Assembly: GCA_047833645.1 (NCBI GenBank)
Contig: CP181259.1
Location: 310,001 to 374,000 of the forward strand
Origin: Pseudolactococcus sp041800635
Lineage (GTDB): Bacteria; Bacillota; Bacilli; Lactobacillales; Streptococcaceae
DNA length: 64,000 nt
Direction of reading: 5' to 3'
How positions within the stretch are numbered: the first letter of the stretch is position 1; each line of letters begins with the position of its first letter. Shown piece by piece: positions 43,672 to 53,782 of the stretch. Below the pieces are notes generated by a model. It was given only the letters and a program-made list of their open reading frames with translations, had not been told where the DNA came from and searched no databases. The position numbers and the translations under genes are program-made.

Positions 43672-44945
43672 TTTGAGTCCTTGTTTAAATTAGCAAATTT
43701 CTCAGCCATGGTTGGATTTTTCTTGGTCAATTTCTTAACCGATACATCCTCTAGTTTGTTGTTAGCCAAACGCAGTTGGTTTTCACTGGTTAAGAGTGCT
43801 TTTTTGACTTCTTCCATGCGTTTGATGGATTTATCAATCTCATCAATGGCCTTGGCGAAATTTTTGCTAGCTGAGGTATAATTCTTAGCAAAACCTGTTT
43901 TGAAGACATCTAAGTCCGCTTCAAAAGTCGTGATATCAATATTTTGCTCCCGAATCAGAGCAATTTCTTGCTTATAAGCCAGTGAATTCATGGCAGCATT
44001 ACGCAACAAGCCAATCAACTGGATAAAGAAATTGGGACGTACCACATACATTTTAGCATATTCATGCGAAACATCCACGATGCCAGTATTGAAATAATCA
44101 TTATCGGCTTCCAGCATGGTCACCAAGACCGCATATTCACAATTTTTTTCGTTGCGGTCTTTGTCTAATTCCTTATAGAAATCGCGGTTTTTATGCTTGG
44201 TCGCCGTTTCATCGCCTTCATTTTTCATTTCAAACATGATGGAGATGATTTCATTGCCATATTCATCATTTTCGCGATAAATAAAGTCGCCCTTGCTGCC
44301 GGTTCTCGCATCATTATCTTTTTCAAAATAAGCCTTTGGAAACATGGTCGCACGTACTTTATTGAACTCATTTTCGGCAAAGTTCTCGAGACTTTCGCCA
44401 ATGGCTTTAGTGGATTGCTGGGCCTTGAAGTTTTTGTAGAAATCCACTTCATCGTTCTTGGCCTTGAGTAAAATCTCATACTCGTTTTTAATGGCATTGG
44501 CTTTCAGTTCTTGCTCTTTTGCGGTCAACAAAAGTTCATTTTTAACCGCATCTCGTTCTTTGGCAAGTTCTGCTAAGGCTTTTTCATTTTCAGACACGGT
44601 TTGCTGTAAGGTGAGTTGTTTCTCAGATTCTAGCTGTTGTAACTGCGCTTTGAGTGCTGACAGTTCAGTTTGGAGGGCAGATTTGGTTTGTTCTTCGACT
44701 AATTTAATCTCAGCAGACTTGGCATCAGATATACTTTTCTTCTCAAGTTCCGCTTTTTCGAGTTGATTTTTCAACTCAGAGACTTTAGCCTCAGCCTGAA
44801 CTGCCAGTAATTCCTTTTCTTTTTCAAGCTGGGCATGAATTTCTTGCTCAAACTCCTTCGTCCGAACTTGTGCCAAGATATCCGCAAACCCTGATGCATC
44901 AACCGTGAAAACTTCCCCACAATGTGGACATTTGATTTGATTCAT
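43668..44945 (-). CDS. DUF2130 protein with N-terminal zinc ribbon and coiled coil
   Basis: A 425-residue protein. It begins IKCPHCGEVF, a half zinc ribbon, followed by a long charged coiled coil (about residues 28-170, rich in Lys/Glu/Leu) and a C-terminal DUF2130 domain of restriction-endonuclease-like fold: FEMKNEGDETATKHKNRDF and EYAVLVTMLEAD are its recognisable parts. Function is not established. GGAG precedes the ATG. It is the first gene of the DUF2130-truB-ribF operon, overlapping truB by four bases. Confidence 0.85.
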   Translation of the reverse strand: MNQIKCPHCGEVFTVDASGFADILAQVRTKEFEQEIHAQLEKEKELLAVQAEAKVSELKNQLEKAELEKKSISDAKSAEIKLVEEQTKSALQTELSALKAQLQQLESEKQLTLQQTVSENEKALAELAKERDAVKNELLLTAKEQELKANAIKNEYEILLKAKNDEVDFYKNFKAQQSTKAIGESLENFAENEFNKVRATMFPKAYFEKDNDARTGSKGDFIYRENDEYGNEIISIMFEMKNEGDETATKHKNRDFYKELDKDRNEKNCEYAVLVTMLEADNDYFNTGIVDVSHEYAKMYVVRPNFFIQLIGLLRNAAMNSLAYKQEIALIREQNIDITTFEADLDVFKTGFAKNYTSASKNFAKAIDEIDKSIKRMEEVKKALLTSENQLRLANNKLEDVSVKKLTKKNPTMAEKFANLNKDSK

Positions 44946-44966
44946 TTAAACTCCTTAATAGCCTAC

Positions 44967-45326
44967 TTAATGCGCCAAGCGCCATTTGATAATATCACGT
45001 ATCAAGTCTATATCAAAAGCTTGCTGATGGCCGAATTGAATGGTGCCTTTGCTCGTTTTATAAGGTGCCAATCGATCAGCAAAAGCTATCATTACCGCAT
45101 CATCAAACCCATTGCCTAGAATGCCGCCTGGATAAAAGCCAATGTGTTTTTGATAGGCTGCAAAACCACATAAATAACGTTGATTGTGATAAAAGCAAGG
45201 CATTTTATAGGAAATCCGTTCGGTAACATCTGGCGCAACCTCATAAATGGTCTCATAAAGTTGCTTCAGTCTGTCTGTTACTTCTGGTGACTGATTCACC
45301 ATATACTCAAATACTTCTGGCGTCAT
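44967..45326 (-). CDS. DUF1801 (YdhG-like) protein
   Basis: A 119-residue protein with the family core ISYKMPCFYHNQRYLCGFAAYQKHIGFYPG and a C-terminal SKGTIQFGHQQAFDIDLIRDIIKWR. The fold resembles YdhG; some relatives have been linked to iron or intracellular handling, without firm biochemistry. GGGAGGAAG precedes the ATG. It lies between pcrA and DUF2130; the 70 bases after pcrA show no strong terminator. Confidence 0.85.
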   Translation of the reverse strand: MTPEVFEYMVNQSPEVTDRLKQLYETIYEVAPDVTERISYKMPCFYHNQRYLCGFAAYQKHIGFYPGGILGNGFDDAVMIAFADRLAPYKTSKGTIQFGHQQAFDIDLIRDIIKWRLAH

Positions 45327-45396
45327 GATATCTTCCTCCCAATCTTCCCAGTCCCAGCAATGCTGTTTGCTATCTGGTCATTATTTACAGACTTTC

Positions 45397-47688
45397 TCAG
45401 TTTTTCTCAACCTTCTCAATCGGTGCCATTTGCGCTAGTAGACGTTTGAGGCCGACTTCTGGGAAGGCGATTTTCAATTCCATGTTTGAACCGGTACCAG
45501 ATACATCTAAGACTGTGCCATCGCCCCATTTTTTATGGTGGGCGGTGTCGCCAATGCTCCAGTCACCGACTGGTTTGGCAGTCACGCCTTGTCTTGCTGA
45601 TACTGAGGCAGTCGATGAGACAGCGGATTTCCGGCCTTTAATGGCATCTGCCAAGCTGACGCCTGAACCAAATTGACTTCTTGACGATGTGCTGGCAGAT
45701 TTATAAGTTGCGTTAAAGCTTGTGTTGGCTTTTCTGGCTTGACCTGTATAAGTCAGCAACTCATCGTCAATTTCACGCAAGAAACGTGATGGTTGATTAT
45801 AGCTTGAACGGCCAAAAAGCATACGGGAGCTGGCATTTGTCATATACAAAACTTCTTCTGCTCGTGTGATCCCGACGTAAGCTAACCTGCGTTCTTCTTC
45901 TAATTCGTCTTCATCTTCGGCTTGCCGACTGAGCGGAAAGACGCCTTCCTCCATGCCAACAAGGAAAACGACCGGAAACTCTAAGCCTTTGGCGGCGTGC
46001 AAGGTCATGAGGGTCACTTGCGAGGTTTCATCGTAGCTGTCGGTGTCCGCGACCAGGCTGAGGTCGTTGAGGAAGCGGCTGAGTTTATCCAGGCCTGTTT
46101 CGCCCTCGACTGCATTTTCAGCTTCCTTGTCGTCAAAACTTTTGGTCACGGTCAGGAATTCTTCGATATTTTCCAGACGGTTTTGGGCCTCAAGACTAGT
46201 CGTTTGAATTTCCAGCGCTCTTTTGTAGGTCGTTTTATCCAGAACTTTTTCGACCAACTCTGTAATGGTGAACTGATCGACATCATCGGCGATGTTGAGC
46301 AAAATATGCGCCAGATTAAAGAGTTCCGATGCCGCCTTACCCTTGAGCGCGCTGAGGGTCACATCGCGCGCCGCTTCCAGCAAAGAAACATCCTGCTGGG
46401 CCGCAAAATTGCGAAGCGTCTCCAGCGCCTTAGGCCCAACGCCACGTTTGGGTTCATTGACGATCCGCTCAAAGGAGATATTATCACGGACGTTGGCAAT
46501 GACGTTCAGATAGGCCACAACGTCTCGGATTTCTTTACGAGAGTAGAATTTGGTACCGCCGACCATGGTGTAGGGGATGTTAGATTTGAGGAGGGCTTCC
46601 TCGATGGCACGAGACTGGGCGTTGGTCCGATATAAGACAGCAAAGTCTGAGTACTGCCGCTTGTTTTCTTGCAGTTCATGATTAATTTGCCCCGCAACAA
46701 AATTGGCCTCTTCACGCTCATCACCAGACCGATGATAAATGATATTTTCACCGTCCGCATTTTGCGTCCAGAGTTTTTTGGGGCGACGTTTTTTGTTATT
46801 ATTGATGACTTCATTGGCAGCTTGCAAGATAGTTTTCGTTGACCGATAATTTTCTTCTAGCAAGACGACTTTGGCATCGGGGTAGTCCTGCTCAAAATCC
46901 AATATGTTTTGCATATCAGCGCCACGCCAGCCATAAATCGATTGGTCTGCATCCCCTACGACGCACAAGTTTTTAAACCGCTTAGCGAGGAGCTGCACCA
47001 ATTGATACTGGGCATGGTTGGTATCTTGGTACTCATCGACGTGGATGTACTGGAATTTGCCCTGATAATAGGCGAGGACGTCAGGATTTTTATCGAAAAG
47101 GAGGATGGTGTTCATGATCAGGTCGTCGAAGTCCATCGATTCGCTGCGCTTGAGCTCCGTTTCATAGCGTTTGTAGGCCTTGGCGACGATTTCTGTGTAG
47201 AGGTCGTTGGCGTTTTTGGCATAGCTTTCTGCTGTGACGAGGTCATTTTTGCTGTTAGAAATGGTACCTAAAATCGTGCGCTCGGTGAATTTTTTGGGAT
47301 CGACGTTGAGCTCTTTTAGGATCCGTTTCATGAGGGTGCGTTGCTCACCCGGATCGACAATCGTGAAATTGCGGTTATAACCGATATGGTCAGCATCTCG
47401 ACGGAGGATGCGGACACACATACTATGGAAGGTGGCGATGAGGGTATCCTGCGTGCGAGGATTGAGGTCAATCGCCCGCTCGCGCATTTCCCGCGCAGCT
47501 TTATTGGTAAAGGTAATCGCGAGGATATTCCAAGGATTAACCATTTTTTCTTCAATGAGATAAGCGATTCTGTGAGTCAAGACACGGGTCTTACCAGACC
47601 CCGCTCCCGCCATGATCAAAAGTGGGCCTTCTGTTGTCTGTACTGCTTCTGCTTGACGCTCGTTCATACCTTGTAATAATGGATTCAT
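45397..47688 (-). CDS. pcrA: ATP-dependent DNA helicase PcrA/UvrD
   Basis: A 763-residue superfamily 1A helicase for repair and plasmid replication. Motifs: AGAGSGKTRVLTHRIA (Walker A, about residue 31), FTNKAAREM, YIHVDEYQDTN (Walker B), GDADQSIYGWRGAD, EENYRSTK, VTLMTLHAAKGLEFPVVFL, and VGITRAEEVLY. The C-terminus GDTAHHKKWGDGTVLDV is the RNA-polymerase-contacting Tudor-like tail of Firmicute PcrA. TGCTATAAT and GGAAAAGAG lie ahead of the ATG. Length and ends are typical. Confidence 0.97.
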   Translation of the reverse strand: MNPLLQGMNERQAEAVQTTEGPLLIMAGAGSGKTRVLTHRIAYLIEEKMVNPWNILAITFTNKAAREMRERAIDLNPRTQDTLIATFHSMCVRILRRDADHIGYNRNFTIVDPGEQRTLMKRILKELNVDPKKFTERTILGTISNSKNDLVTAESYAKNANDLYTEIVAKAYKRYETELKRSESMDFDDLIMNTILLFDKNPDVLAYYQGKFQYIHVDEYQDTNHAQYQLVQLLAKRFKNLCVVGDADQSIYGWRGADMQNILDFEQDYPDAKVVLLEENYRSTKTILQAANEVINNNKKRRPKKLWTQNADGENIIYHRSGDEREEANFVAGQINHELQENKRQYSDFAVLYRTNAQSRAIEEALLKSNIPYTMVGGTKFYSRKEIRDVVAYLNVIANVRDNISFERIVNEPKRGVGPKALETLRNFAAQQDVSLLEAARDVTLSALKGKAASELFNLAHILLNIADDVDQFTITELVEKVLDKTTYKRALEIQTTSLEAQNRLENIEEFLTVTKSFDDKEAENAVEGETGLDKLSRFLNDLSLVADTDSYDETSQVTLMTLHAAKGLEFPVVFLVGMEEGVFPLSRQAEDEDELEEERRLAYVGITRAEEVLYMTNASSRMLFGRSSYNQPSRFLREIDDELLTYTGQARKANTSFNATYKSASTSSRSQFGSGVSLADAIKGRKSAVSSTASVSARQGVTAKPVGDWSIGDTAHHKKWGDGTVLDVSGTGSNMELKIAFPEVGLKRLLAQMAPIEKVEKN

Positions 47689-47936
47689 TTTACTCTCTTT
47701 TCCTGTTTGACTATCTCTTTAATTATAGCACAAATGGGCGCAGGCGGAGAAAAGAGACTGTTGAAAAATAGCCCGTTTGGAGATATAAGATCTCCTAATA
47801 GGATGATTGGTTGTCATTTTCTTGTGGTGCAAGATCGCCTGTCCTATTTTCAACTTGATGATGGCTCCCCACTAACTTAGGAATAAGATTACTGCACTTT
47901 TCAGGCTAAAAAAGCAAAAAAGTTATCTCACAATCA

Positions 47937-48095
47937 TCACTGTGATTGCTGAATCAGACGAAATTGGTTAAAAAAACACTGTTTGCGTGTGAATTTGGTC
48001 ATCTTTCTCAGAAACATTACCAAATTGGTTGAAAAATCACTGTTTTCTTGCGAAATCGGTATTCTTTTGCCAAAAAATGCGAAATCGGTCAAAAA
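47937..48095. repeat. Imperfect short repeats upstream of pcrA
   Basis: A unit of the type AAATYGGTNNAAAAA followed by CACTGTTT occurs twice in full (near 47957-47985 and 48010-48038) and is followed by two further AAATCGGT copies (near 48053 and 48081). A minus-strand frame (47937-48128) crosses it, but its composition reflects the repeats and I do not support it as a gene. In the gap 47689-48158 I also see a small palindrome (GGAGAT/ATCTCC at 47779-47795). Confidence 0.5.
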
Positions 48096-48150
48096 AATAG
48101 CTGCTTTCAAACCTGCGTCGATTGACACCGGTTTGATGACAGCTATTTTT
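48093..48150 (-). terminator. Long terminator hairpin after ganA
   Basis: AAAAATAGCTG at 48093-48103 pairs with CAGCTATTTTT at 48140-48150, with an inner CAAACC/GGTTTG pair; a T run follows leftward. Confidence 0.75.
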
Positions 48151-48158
48151 CATTTAAT

Positions 48159-50195
48159 TTAAGGGACTAGGACTTTCACGCCGTAAGGTGCTAAGGCGAT
48201 CGTTTTTCCGACTTTTTCTCCTGTCAATAAGTCTGTGCTTTCAGCGGCTACTGTGATGGTTTGAGCCGTTTCTGAAAAATTCATAACAAAATAGAAAGTC
48301 TGATCACCCTTTTCGCGACTTTGAACAGAGACGGCATCATTTCCCGTCTCGACAAATGGATGATCTAATGTCAAGTCATGCACCCTTTGCCCATAAAATG
48401 CGGCAAGAAAATCATAACCTGTGCGAGCTCCGATATAATAGGCTTTCCCAGCGCCATAAGCGTTGACTGTCACGGCTGGTGTCCCTGCGTAAAAGTCGGT
48501 TTCATACACGGCCAAGGTTTCAGCGCTAGTTGTTTTGAATAGGCTACAATAATCGACAGCTTCATAAGACGCGCCTGCATAGGAAAGGCCGTTGCGATCT
48601 GTGGGGTAAAGCGTATCTGTTTCTGTCACTGAAATACCGAAAATTTCCTGTAATTTTTCAGGCCAGCCACCAAGATAGGTCAAATCATTTTCATCGACAC
48701 AACCCGTAATATAAGTGCTGACCAGCTGGCCGCCCGCTTTGACATAAGCGCCTAATTTCGCCATCGTCTCTTCCGTCATCAGGTAGAGCATGGGGGCGAT
48801 CAAGAGATCATACTTGGAAAAGTCATGGTCGGGCGTCACGACATCCACCGCAATGTCCTTGTTCCAGAAATAACGGTAATGATTTTGCAAGCTCAGCCCA
48901 TACTTCTTATCCTGAGTCTGGAAGCCCTGCGCGTCATCCAGCGCCCAATTGTTATCCCAGTCGTAAATCATGCCGACGCGTGCCACCTTGTCAGAGCCTT
49001 TGACTGCCTGCACTTTCTCGAGCAGCTCTCCCACATGCGCGACTTCTTGAAAGACCCGATTATCAGCCGAATTATCATGATCAACGACCGCACCATGGAA
49101 TTTTTCCGATGAGCCCCGAGATTTTCGCCATTGGAAATAGAGGTTACTATCAGAACCGTGTGCTAAAAATTGTAGCGAGGAAAGGGTATGCATGCCCGGC
49201 CTTTTCGTTTTGTTATAATCATGCCAATTGACACCGCTTGGTGTACTTTCCATGATGAGAAAAGGTTGTTGCTTGAGACTGCGATACTGGTCATTGATAA
49301 AGCCGACCTTGCTCGCTAAATCATCGGTTGACATGGCATCATTATGCCAAGCAGGATAGCAATCCCAGCTGATGAGATCAACATGCTTGGCAAATTTGCC
49401 ATAATCTAGACTGTAAAATGGCAGCAAATCAACCGTGTCTGCCATGAAATTTGTCGTTACTGGCACATCTGGTGTGACAGCCTTGAGTGGTTTTGTTTCC
49501 GCTTCAAAGAAATCAATCGTTTGATCCGTCACAAACCGTTTCCAGTCCAGATTTTGACCGTGAACCATCGACTCACCAATCGCAGACGGTGCGTCAATTT
49601 GTGACCAGTCAGTTATGGTATGGCTCCAAAACGGGCCCCACCATGCCGCATTTAAGGCTGCTAGTGTCCCGTATTTGACTTGTAGCCAGTGACGGAAGTT
49701 TTCTTGACAATATGCGCAATGACAGTCGCCAGAATACTCATTTGAGATATGCCACATCAGAAGGGCAGGGTGATGACCGTAACGTTCAGCTAATTTTTGG
49801 TTGATGATCGCCACTTTTTCACGATAAATCGGTGAAGAAAAACAATGATTATGTCTGCCACCATGATGCATTTTTTCAAATCGGTCATTGGTCCGCAGAA
49901 CTTCTGGATATTTTTGAGACAGCCAGGCAGGTCTAGCGCCACTCGGGGTTGCGAGGATGACATTGCCACCCATGGCATGAATCTCATCGAAAATCTTGTC
50001 TAACCAAGCAAATTCAAATCGACCTTCCTCAGGCTCTAGGGCCGACCAGGCAAATATACCTAGGGAAACTGTATTCACTTTGGCTAACTTCATCAAGGCT
50101 AAATCCTTGGCTAAAATATCAGGATAGTCTTGCCATTGGTCAGGATTGTAGTCGCCACCGTGTAAAAATCTTTTTTCTAACTCATATTTTGTCAT
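48159..50195 (-). CDS. ganA: GH42 beta-galactosidase
   Basis: It removes galactose from imported galacto-oligosaccharides in the cytosol. The GH42 motifs are RFLHGGDYNPDQW at the N-terminus, the acid/base glutamate in MWHISNEYSG, zinc-type cysteines in CHCAYCQENF, and the nucleophile in LIMESTPSGVNWH, then the trimerisation domain with VSTYITGCVDENDL. The ATG at 50195 (MTKYELEKR), with AAGGA seven bases ahead, is preferred over the in-frame GTG at 50216, which would bury that site. The 678-residue protein closes ganS-P-Q-A. No endo-beta-1,4-galactanase follows. Confidence 0.93.
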   Translation of the reverse strand: MTKYELEKRFLHGGDYNPDQWQDYPDILAKDLALMKLAKVNTVSLGIFAWSALEPEEGRFEFAWLDKIFDEIHAMGGNVILATPSGARPAWLSQKYPEVLRTNDRFEKMHHGGRHNHCFSSPIYREKVAIINQKLAERYGHHPALLMWHISNEYSGDCHCAYCQENFRHWLQVKYGTLAALNAAWWGPFWSHTITDWSQIDAPSAIGESMVHGQNLDWKRFVTDQTIDFFEAETKPLKAVTPDVPVTTNFMADTVDLLPFYSLDYGKFAKHVDLISWDCYPAWHNDAMSTDDLASKVGFINDQYRSLKQQPFLIMESTPSGVNWHDYNKTKRPGMHTLSSLQFLAHGSDSNLYFQWRKSRGSSEKFHGAVVDHDNSADNRVFQEVAHVGELLEKVQAVKGSDKVARVGMIYDWDNNWALDDAQGFQTQDKKYGLSLQNHYRYFWNKDIAVDVVTPDHDFSKYDLLIAPMLYLMTEETMAKLGAYVKAGGQLVSTYITGCVDENDLTYLGGWPEKLQEIFGISVTETDTLYPTDRNGLSYAGASYEAVDYCSLFKTTSAETLAVYETDFYAGTPAVTVNAYGAGKAYYIGARTGYDFLAAFYGQRVHDLTLDHPFVETGNDAVSVQSREKGDQTFYFVMNFSETAQTITVAAESTDLLTGEKVGKTIALAPYGVKVLVP

Positions 50196-50199
50196 TTTC

Positions 50200-51057
50200 T
50201 TATCCTTTTGTGCCACCAGCGGTTAAGCCAGAGACAAAATGTTTTTGAAGGGCGATGAAAACAAGGGCAATGGGAATACTGATTAGCAAGGCACCGGCCG
50301 CAAATGTCGTATAGCTCGCCCCCATTTTATCTGTTACCAATTTATATAAGCCAATTGGCAGGGTGTAGTATTGGGGATTCCGTAATAGGACGGAAGACAA
50401 GGCAAAGTCACCAAGGGGTCCTGTGAAGCCATTCATCGCAACAACTGCCAGCATTGGACGCGATAAAGGGATAATGATTTGCAAGAAAACCCGCATATTA
50501 CTGGCACCGTCAATTTTCGCTGATTCGTCCAATTCGACTGGAATGGAGTCAAAATAACCTTTTAATAAATAAGTGTTCATCGGTATTTGCCCACCCACAT
50601 AAATCAGGGTCAAAAGCCAATGGCTATTAATCAAGCCTAGCATTTGGGCTAAGACGAATATCGCAATCAAGGCTGAAAACTGTGGGATCATTTGGAGCAA
50701 CAAAAACAGGGTTAAGCCGTTCTTTCGACCCACAAATCTGAAGCGTGAAAAAGCGTAAGCCGTCATTGACACGAAAATGAGCGAAAGTAACATGGTGAAG
50801 AAGCTGATTTTCAGTGAGTTGAGATACCATTGTTTGTATAACAGCGTGCCTTCGTTGGCGAATAGTCTTGTGAAGTGAGCCACCGTTGGGTGTTTGGGGA
50901 TGATGCTTGTTGACACTAGGCTATTGCCGGGATTGAAGCTGGCGCCGATTGCCCATAACAAAGGATAGATGATCACGATAGCGGTCCCGATCAAGAGCAG
51001 ATAGGTCAAGGTCATGCGGATGAAGCGCTGGCGTTTGATACTGGATTGTTTTGTCAT
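50200..51057 (-). CDS. ganQ: ABC sugar transporter permease, MalG type
   Basis: Inner membrane subunit for oligosaccharide import. Six hydrophobic segments and the EAA loop ELDESAKIDGASNMRVFLQIIIPL, which docks the ATPase, are present; it ends GLTAGGTKG as in MalG/GanQ. AAGGAGGTG eight bases before the ATG at 51057 sets the start; the frame extends further up but inside ganP. ganP ends one base before it. The 285-residue length is typical. Confidence 0.92.
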   Translation of the reverse strand: MTKQSSIKRQRFIRMTLTYLLLIGTAIVIIYPLLWAIGASFNPGNSLVSTSIIPKHPTVAHFTRLFANEGTLLYKQWYLNSLKISFFTMLLSLIFVSMTAYAFSRFRFVGRKNGLTLFLLLQMIPQFSALIAIFVLAQMLGLINSHWLLTLIYVGGQIPMNTYLLKGYFDSIPVELDESAKIDGASNMRVFLQIIIPLSRPMLAVVAMNGFTGPLGDFALSSVLLRNPQYYTLPIGLYKLVTDKMGASYTTFAAGALLISIPIALVFIALQKHFVSGLTAGGTKG

Positions 51058-51058
51058 G

Positions 51059-52333
51059 TTATGCCACCTCCTTAAAGGCCTTGGTCCGCCTAAATTGCCA
51101 TAGGGCAATGCCGATAACAAAAATCGAGAGTAAAATCGTTAGCGCCGCAGCCAAGGCATACTGGCTATTTTGCATGGTCAATTTGTAAATCCAGGACACG
51201 AGAATGTCTGTGCCACCAGCTGTTGAGCCTGGGACCGCAGGTCCGCCCGAGTTAAAGAGGTAAATGATATTGAAATTATTGAAGTTAAAGGTATATTGGG
51301 TGATCAAAATCGGTGCCATCGCATACAGAATCAATGGCAGGGTAATGCCTTTAAATTTCTGAAATGCCGTAGCCCCATCAATCGTCGCAGCTTCATACAA
51401 GTCATCCGGAATGGACTGCAAAGTCCCTGTTGTCACGATGAAAATATAAGGAAAGCCAAGCCACCCTTGAATGACCAACAGGGCAAGTCGTGTCCAGTTG
51501 GCATCCGTCAACCAAGGAATTGGCGAGATATGAAAGAAACTCAAAATCGTGTTGTTAATCGCGCCAAAGCTGTCATTGAACAAACCTGCAAAAATCAGAA
51601 TCGTAACGAAGCCTGGAACTGCCCAAGGTAAGACCAAAATCGTCCGAAACAGTTTCTTGAATTTGACTTCCTTTTGGTGGACAAGAACGGCCAGAAAAAT
51701 CCCGATCGATACTTGCAAAGTAGAGGCAATCAAGGTCCAGATGACAGTCCAACCTAGCACATTCACAAAAGTCTGCCGCCAGATATCAACCGTGAAAATT
51801 TTCGCAAAGGTCTTTAACCCCACCCAATTCGCCAAATGAGCCGGCGCCGAGTGATACAAATCATAGTTGGTAAAGGCCAGGGAAATGCTGAATAAAATCG
51901 GGAAAACGACTGAAAAGATCAGCAAGAGAAAGGCAGGACTCCCCATCAAATAGGGATAGCCTGCATCCAGTAGGTTATGGTAGCTTTCCTTGATGGTGCT
52001 AACCTTAACTCCATCATCACGTTTCTCACCGGTCTTATAAGCATCCCGGAAATTCAAATAGTAAAATAACAAGCCAAAGCCAATCACAATGATCGCAACG
52101 AGGCCTTGCGCCAATAGAAAAATAGAATTATCACGTGGCACTTCTGTTCCTAAGGTCAGAATGCCCCAAATCCCCATATTAAACAAGTCTTTGAAAACGA
52201 AAAGGTACATGGCGAAGAAAAATAGAAACAGGCCACCTTTTATTTTTTGATGATTATAAAATTGTCCGACTCCTGGCACAATCGATAATGCAGCTGCTTT
52301 TTTGGCATGAGAAGTTTGGTTTTTCTCACTCAT
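51059..52333 (-). CDS. ganP: ABC sugar transporter permease, MalF type
   Basis: A 424-residue permease with about eight hydrophobic segments. The N-terminal third has a VPGVGQFYNHQKIKGG segment typical of long MalF/GanP permeases, and the EAA loop reads DLYEAATIDGATAFQKFKGITLPL. AGGGGTC lies ten bases before the ATG. It overlaps nothing and is followed by ganQ. The partner ATPase is missing from the locus, so a shared MsmX-type protein encoded elsewhere is likely. Confidence 0.92.
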   Translation of the reverse strand: MSEKNQTSHAKKAAALSIVPGVGQFYNHQKIKGGLFLFFFAMYLFVFKDLFNMGIWGILTLGTEVPRDNSIFLLAQGLVAIIVIGFGLLFYYLNFRDAYKTGEKRDDGVKVSTIKESYHNLLDAGYPYLMGSPAFLLLIFSVVFPILFSISLAFTNYDLYHSAPAHLANWVGLKTFAKIFTVDIWRQTFVNVLGWTVIWTLIASTLQVSIGIFLAVLVHQKEVKFKKLFRTILVLPWAVPGFVTILIFAGLFNDSFGAINNTILSFFHISPIPWLTDANWTRLALLVIQGWLGFPYIFIVTTGTLQSIPDDLYEAATIDGATAFQKFKGITLPLILYAMAPILITQYTFNFNNFNIIYLFNSGGPAVPGSTAGGTDILVSWIYKLTMQNSQYALAAALTILLSIFVIGIALWQFRRTKAFKEVA

Positions 52334-52376
52334 AACTTTGACCCCTTTCTGGTGGCTCGATTTTGAACAAACCTGT

Positions 52377-52431
52377 ACACACTGTATTAGACGTATAAAT
52401 CACGCTGAATTATGTGCCTAATACGTTGTGT
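52377..52431 (-). repeat. Stem-loop between ganS and ganP
   Basis: GTATTAG (52384-52390) pairs with CTAATAC (52418-52424) with outer ACAC/GTGT pairing. Such intercistronic stems often protect the binding-protein part of the message; that role here is inferred. Confidence 0.5.
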
Positions 52432-52492
52432 CCAGACCAACTATCTTAATAATAGTCAGCTGTTCACAACGATAAACCTACTCAATCACCCC

Positions 52493-53761
52493 TTATTTAG
52501 CATTCGCAGCAATCGCTGATTTAATTTGCGCCACTGCTTCTTTCAAAGCAACTTTTGGCTCACTCTTACCTGTCGCAACCGTTTGAAGTGCTGCATCAAC
52601 GGGTTTCCAGACTGAATTCATTTCAGTGATCCCAGGTGTTAATTCGCCATACTGTGACTGAGTCGCGATGGCAACTGTCACAGCATTTTTCTTGACTGCT
52701 TCATCCTCTGCTAAGGATTTAACCGCAGGCACTTCTTGCGTTTTTTCATAACGAACTTTTGAATTCGCTTCATTGGTGATGAATTTGACAAATTTTTCAG
52801 CTAAGGCTTTATTTTTTGAATAACCGCTGACATTGTAACTCTTGACGCCGATAAATGACCCCATATGTTTGCCATTATCAAGCAATGGCAACTCAGCGAC
52901 ACCATAATCGATACCCGCTGCCTTATAAGGATCAACATTCCATGGCCCAGAGATAACCGCTGCCGCTTTCCCTTCTGTAAAAAGGGAATCTAGCACATTA
53001 ATCCCCTGCTCACCGACAATACCTGATGGGAACACTTTTGCATCATAAAATTGTTTGATGATGTTCTCGCCCTCAATGGCACCCGCATTATCAAGACCGA
53101 TATCTTTTGGATCATAGTTACCAGATTTATCCTTACCAAATATATACCCACCATAAGGACTTAGCACACCTTGGGCATAATAAAGTTGATCCCACAAAGC
53201 CAACAAGCCATAGCTATCCTTGGTCGTATGTGCTTTAGAATAAGTCAACCAGTCACCAACTGTTTTGGGTAACTCACTTTCAGTGACCAAGGCTTTATTG
53301 TAGTACAAGATTTGAGTTTCAACCGCTTTTGGTAAACCATAAACTTTACCATCAACGATTTGTGACTCAATCGCAGCGGGTGTATAAATGTCTTGGGTCG
53401 CCTTGTCAACATCCAGTTTGGCAATCAAGCCTTCAGTGACCGCTGTGCCCACCTGGTCACCCGGAATGGTGAAAACATCCGCGCCAGTCCCAGCAGGACC
53501 ATCCAAACGCATATCTTCAATTTGACCGGCATAGGCTTTTTCAGTTACCTTGACTTTAACATTATTGTCTTTTTCAAACTGTGAAACAGCGTCTGCAATC
53601 CCAGCAGCCTTGGCTTGGTCTTCCCAAACTAACAAGTCATACTTGGCTTTTTTCTTGCCATCCGTATTGGCCTCACCACTTGATCCATTCCCTTTGGGAC
53701 CACATCCTGCCAATCCTAGCGCTGCCACACCTAGCAAAAACAATCCTGCCATCTTTTTCAT
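52493..53761 (-). CDS. ganS: Sugar-binding lipoprotein of ABC transporter (GanS-like)
   Basis: A 422-residue extracellular solute-binding protein, family 1 (MalE/CycB type). Signal peptide with lipobox GLAGC (lipidated Cys20), then a Ser/Gly/Lys linker and the LVWEDQAKAAGIADAVSQFEKD start of the mature fold; WDQLYYAQGVL and ISGPWNVDPYKAAGID are typical of the group. It is first in ganS-P-Q-A and strongly transcribed to judge by a TTGACA-17-TATCAT promoter. A cre site straddles the expected start of transcription. Ligand, galactan oligomers, is inferred from ganA. Confidence 0.92.
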   Translation of the reverse strand: MKKMAGLFLLGVAALGLAGCGPKGNGSSGEANTDGKKKAKYDLLVWEDQAKAAGIADAVSQFEKDNNVKVKVTEKAYAGQIEDMRLDGPAGTGADVFTIPGDQVGTAVTEGLIAKLDVDKATQDIYTPAAIESQIVDGKVYGLPKAVETQILYYNKALVTESELPKTVGDWLTYSKAHTTKDSYGLLALWDQLYYAQGVLSPYGGYIFGKDKSGNYDPKDIGLDNAGAIEGENIIKQFYDAKVFPSGIVGEQGINVLDSLFTEGKAAAVISGPWNVDPYKAAGIDYGVAELPLLDNGKHMGSFIGVKSYNVSGYSKNKALAEKFVKFITNEANSKVRYEKTQEVPAVKSLAEDEAVKKNAVTVAIATQSQYGELTPGITEMNSVWKPVDAALQTVATGKSEPKVALKEAVAQIKSAIAANAK

Positions 53762-53782
53762 CCGAAATCCTCTTTTCTTTTT

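Noticed and set aside
47937..48128. 63-codon minus-strand frame upstream of pcrA
   Set aside because: It follows short AT-rich nucleotide repeats and has no ribosome site; better described as a repeat region.
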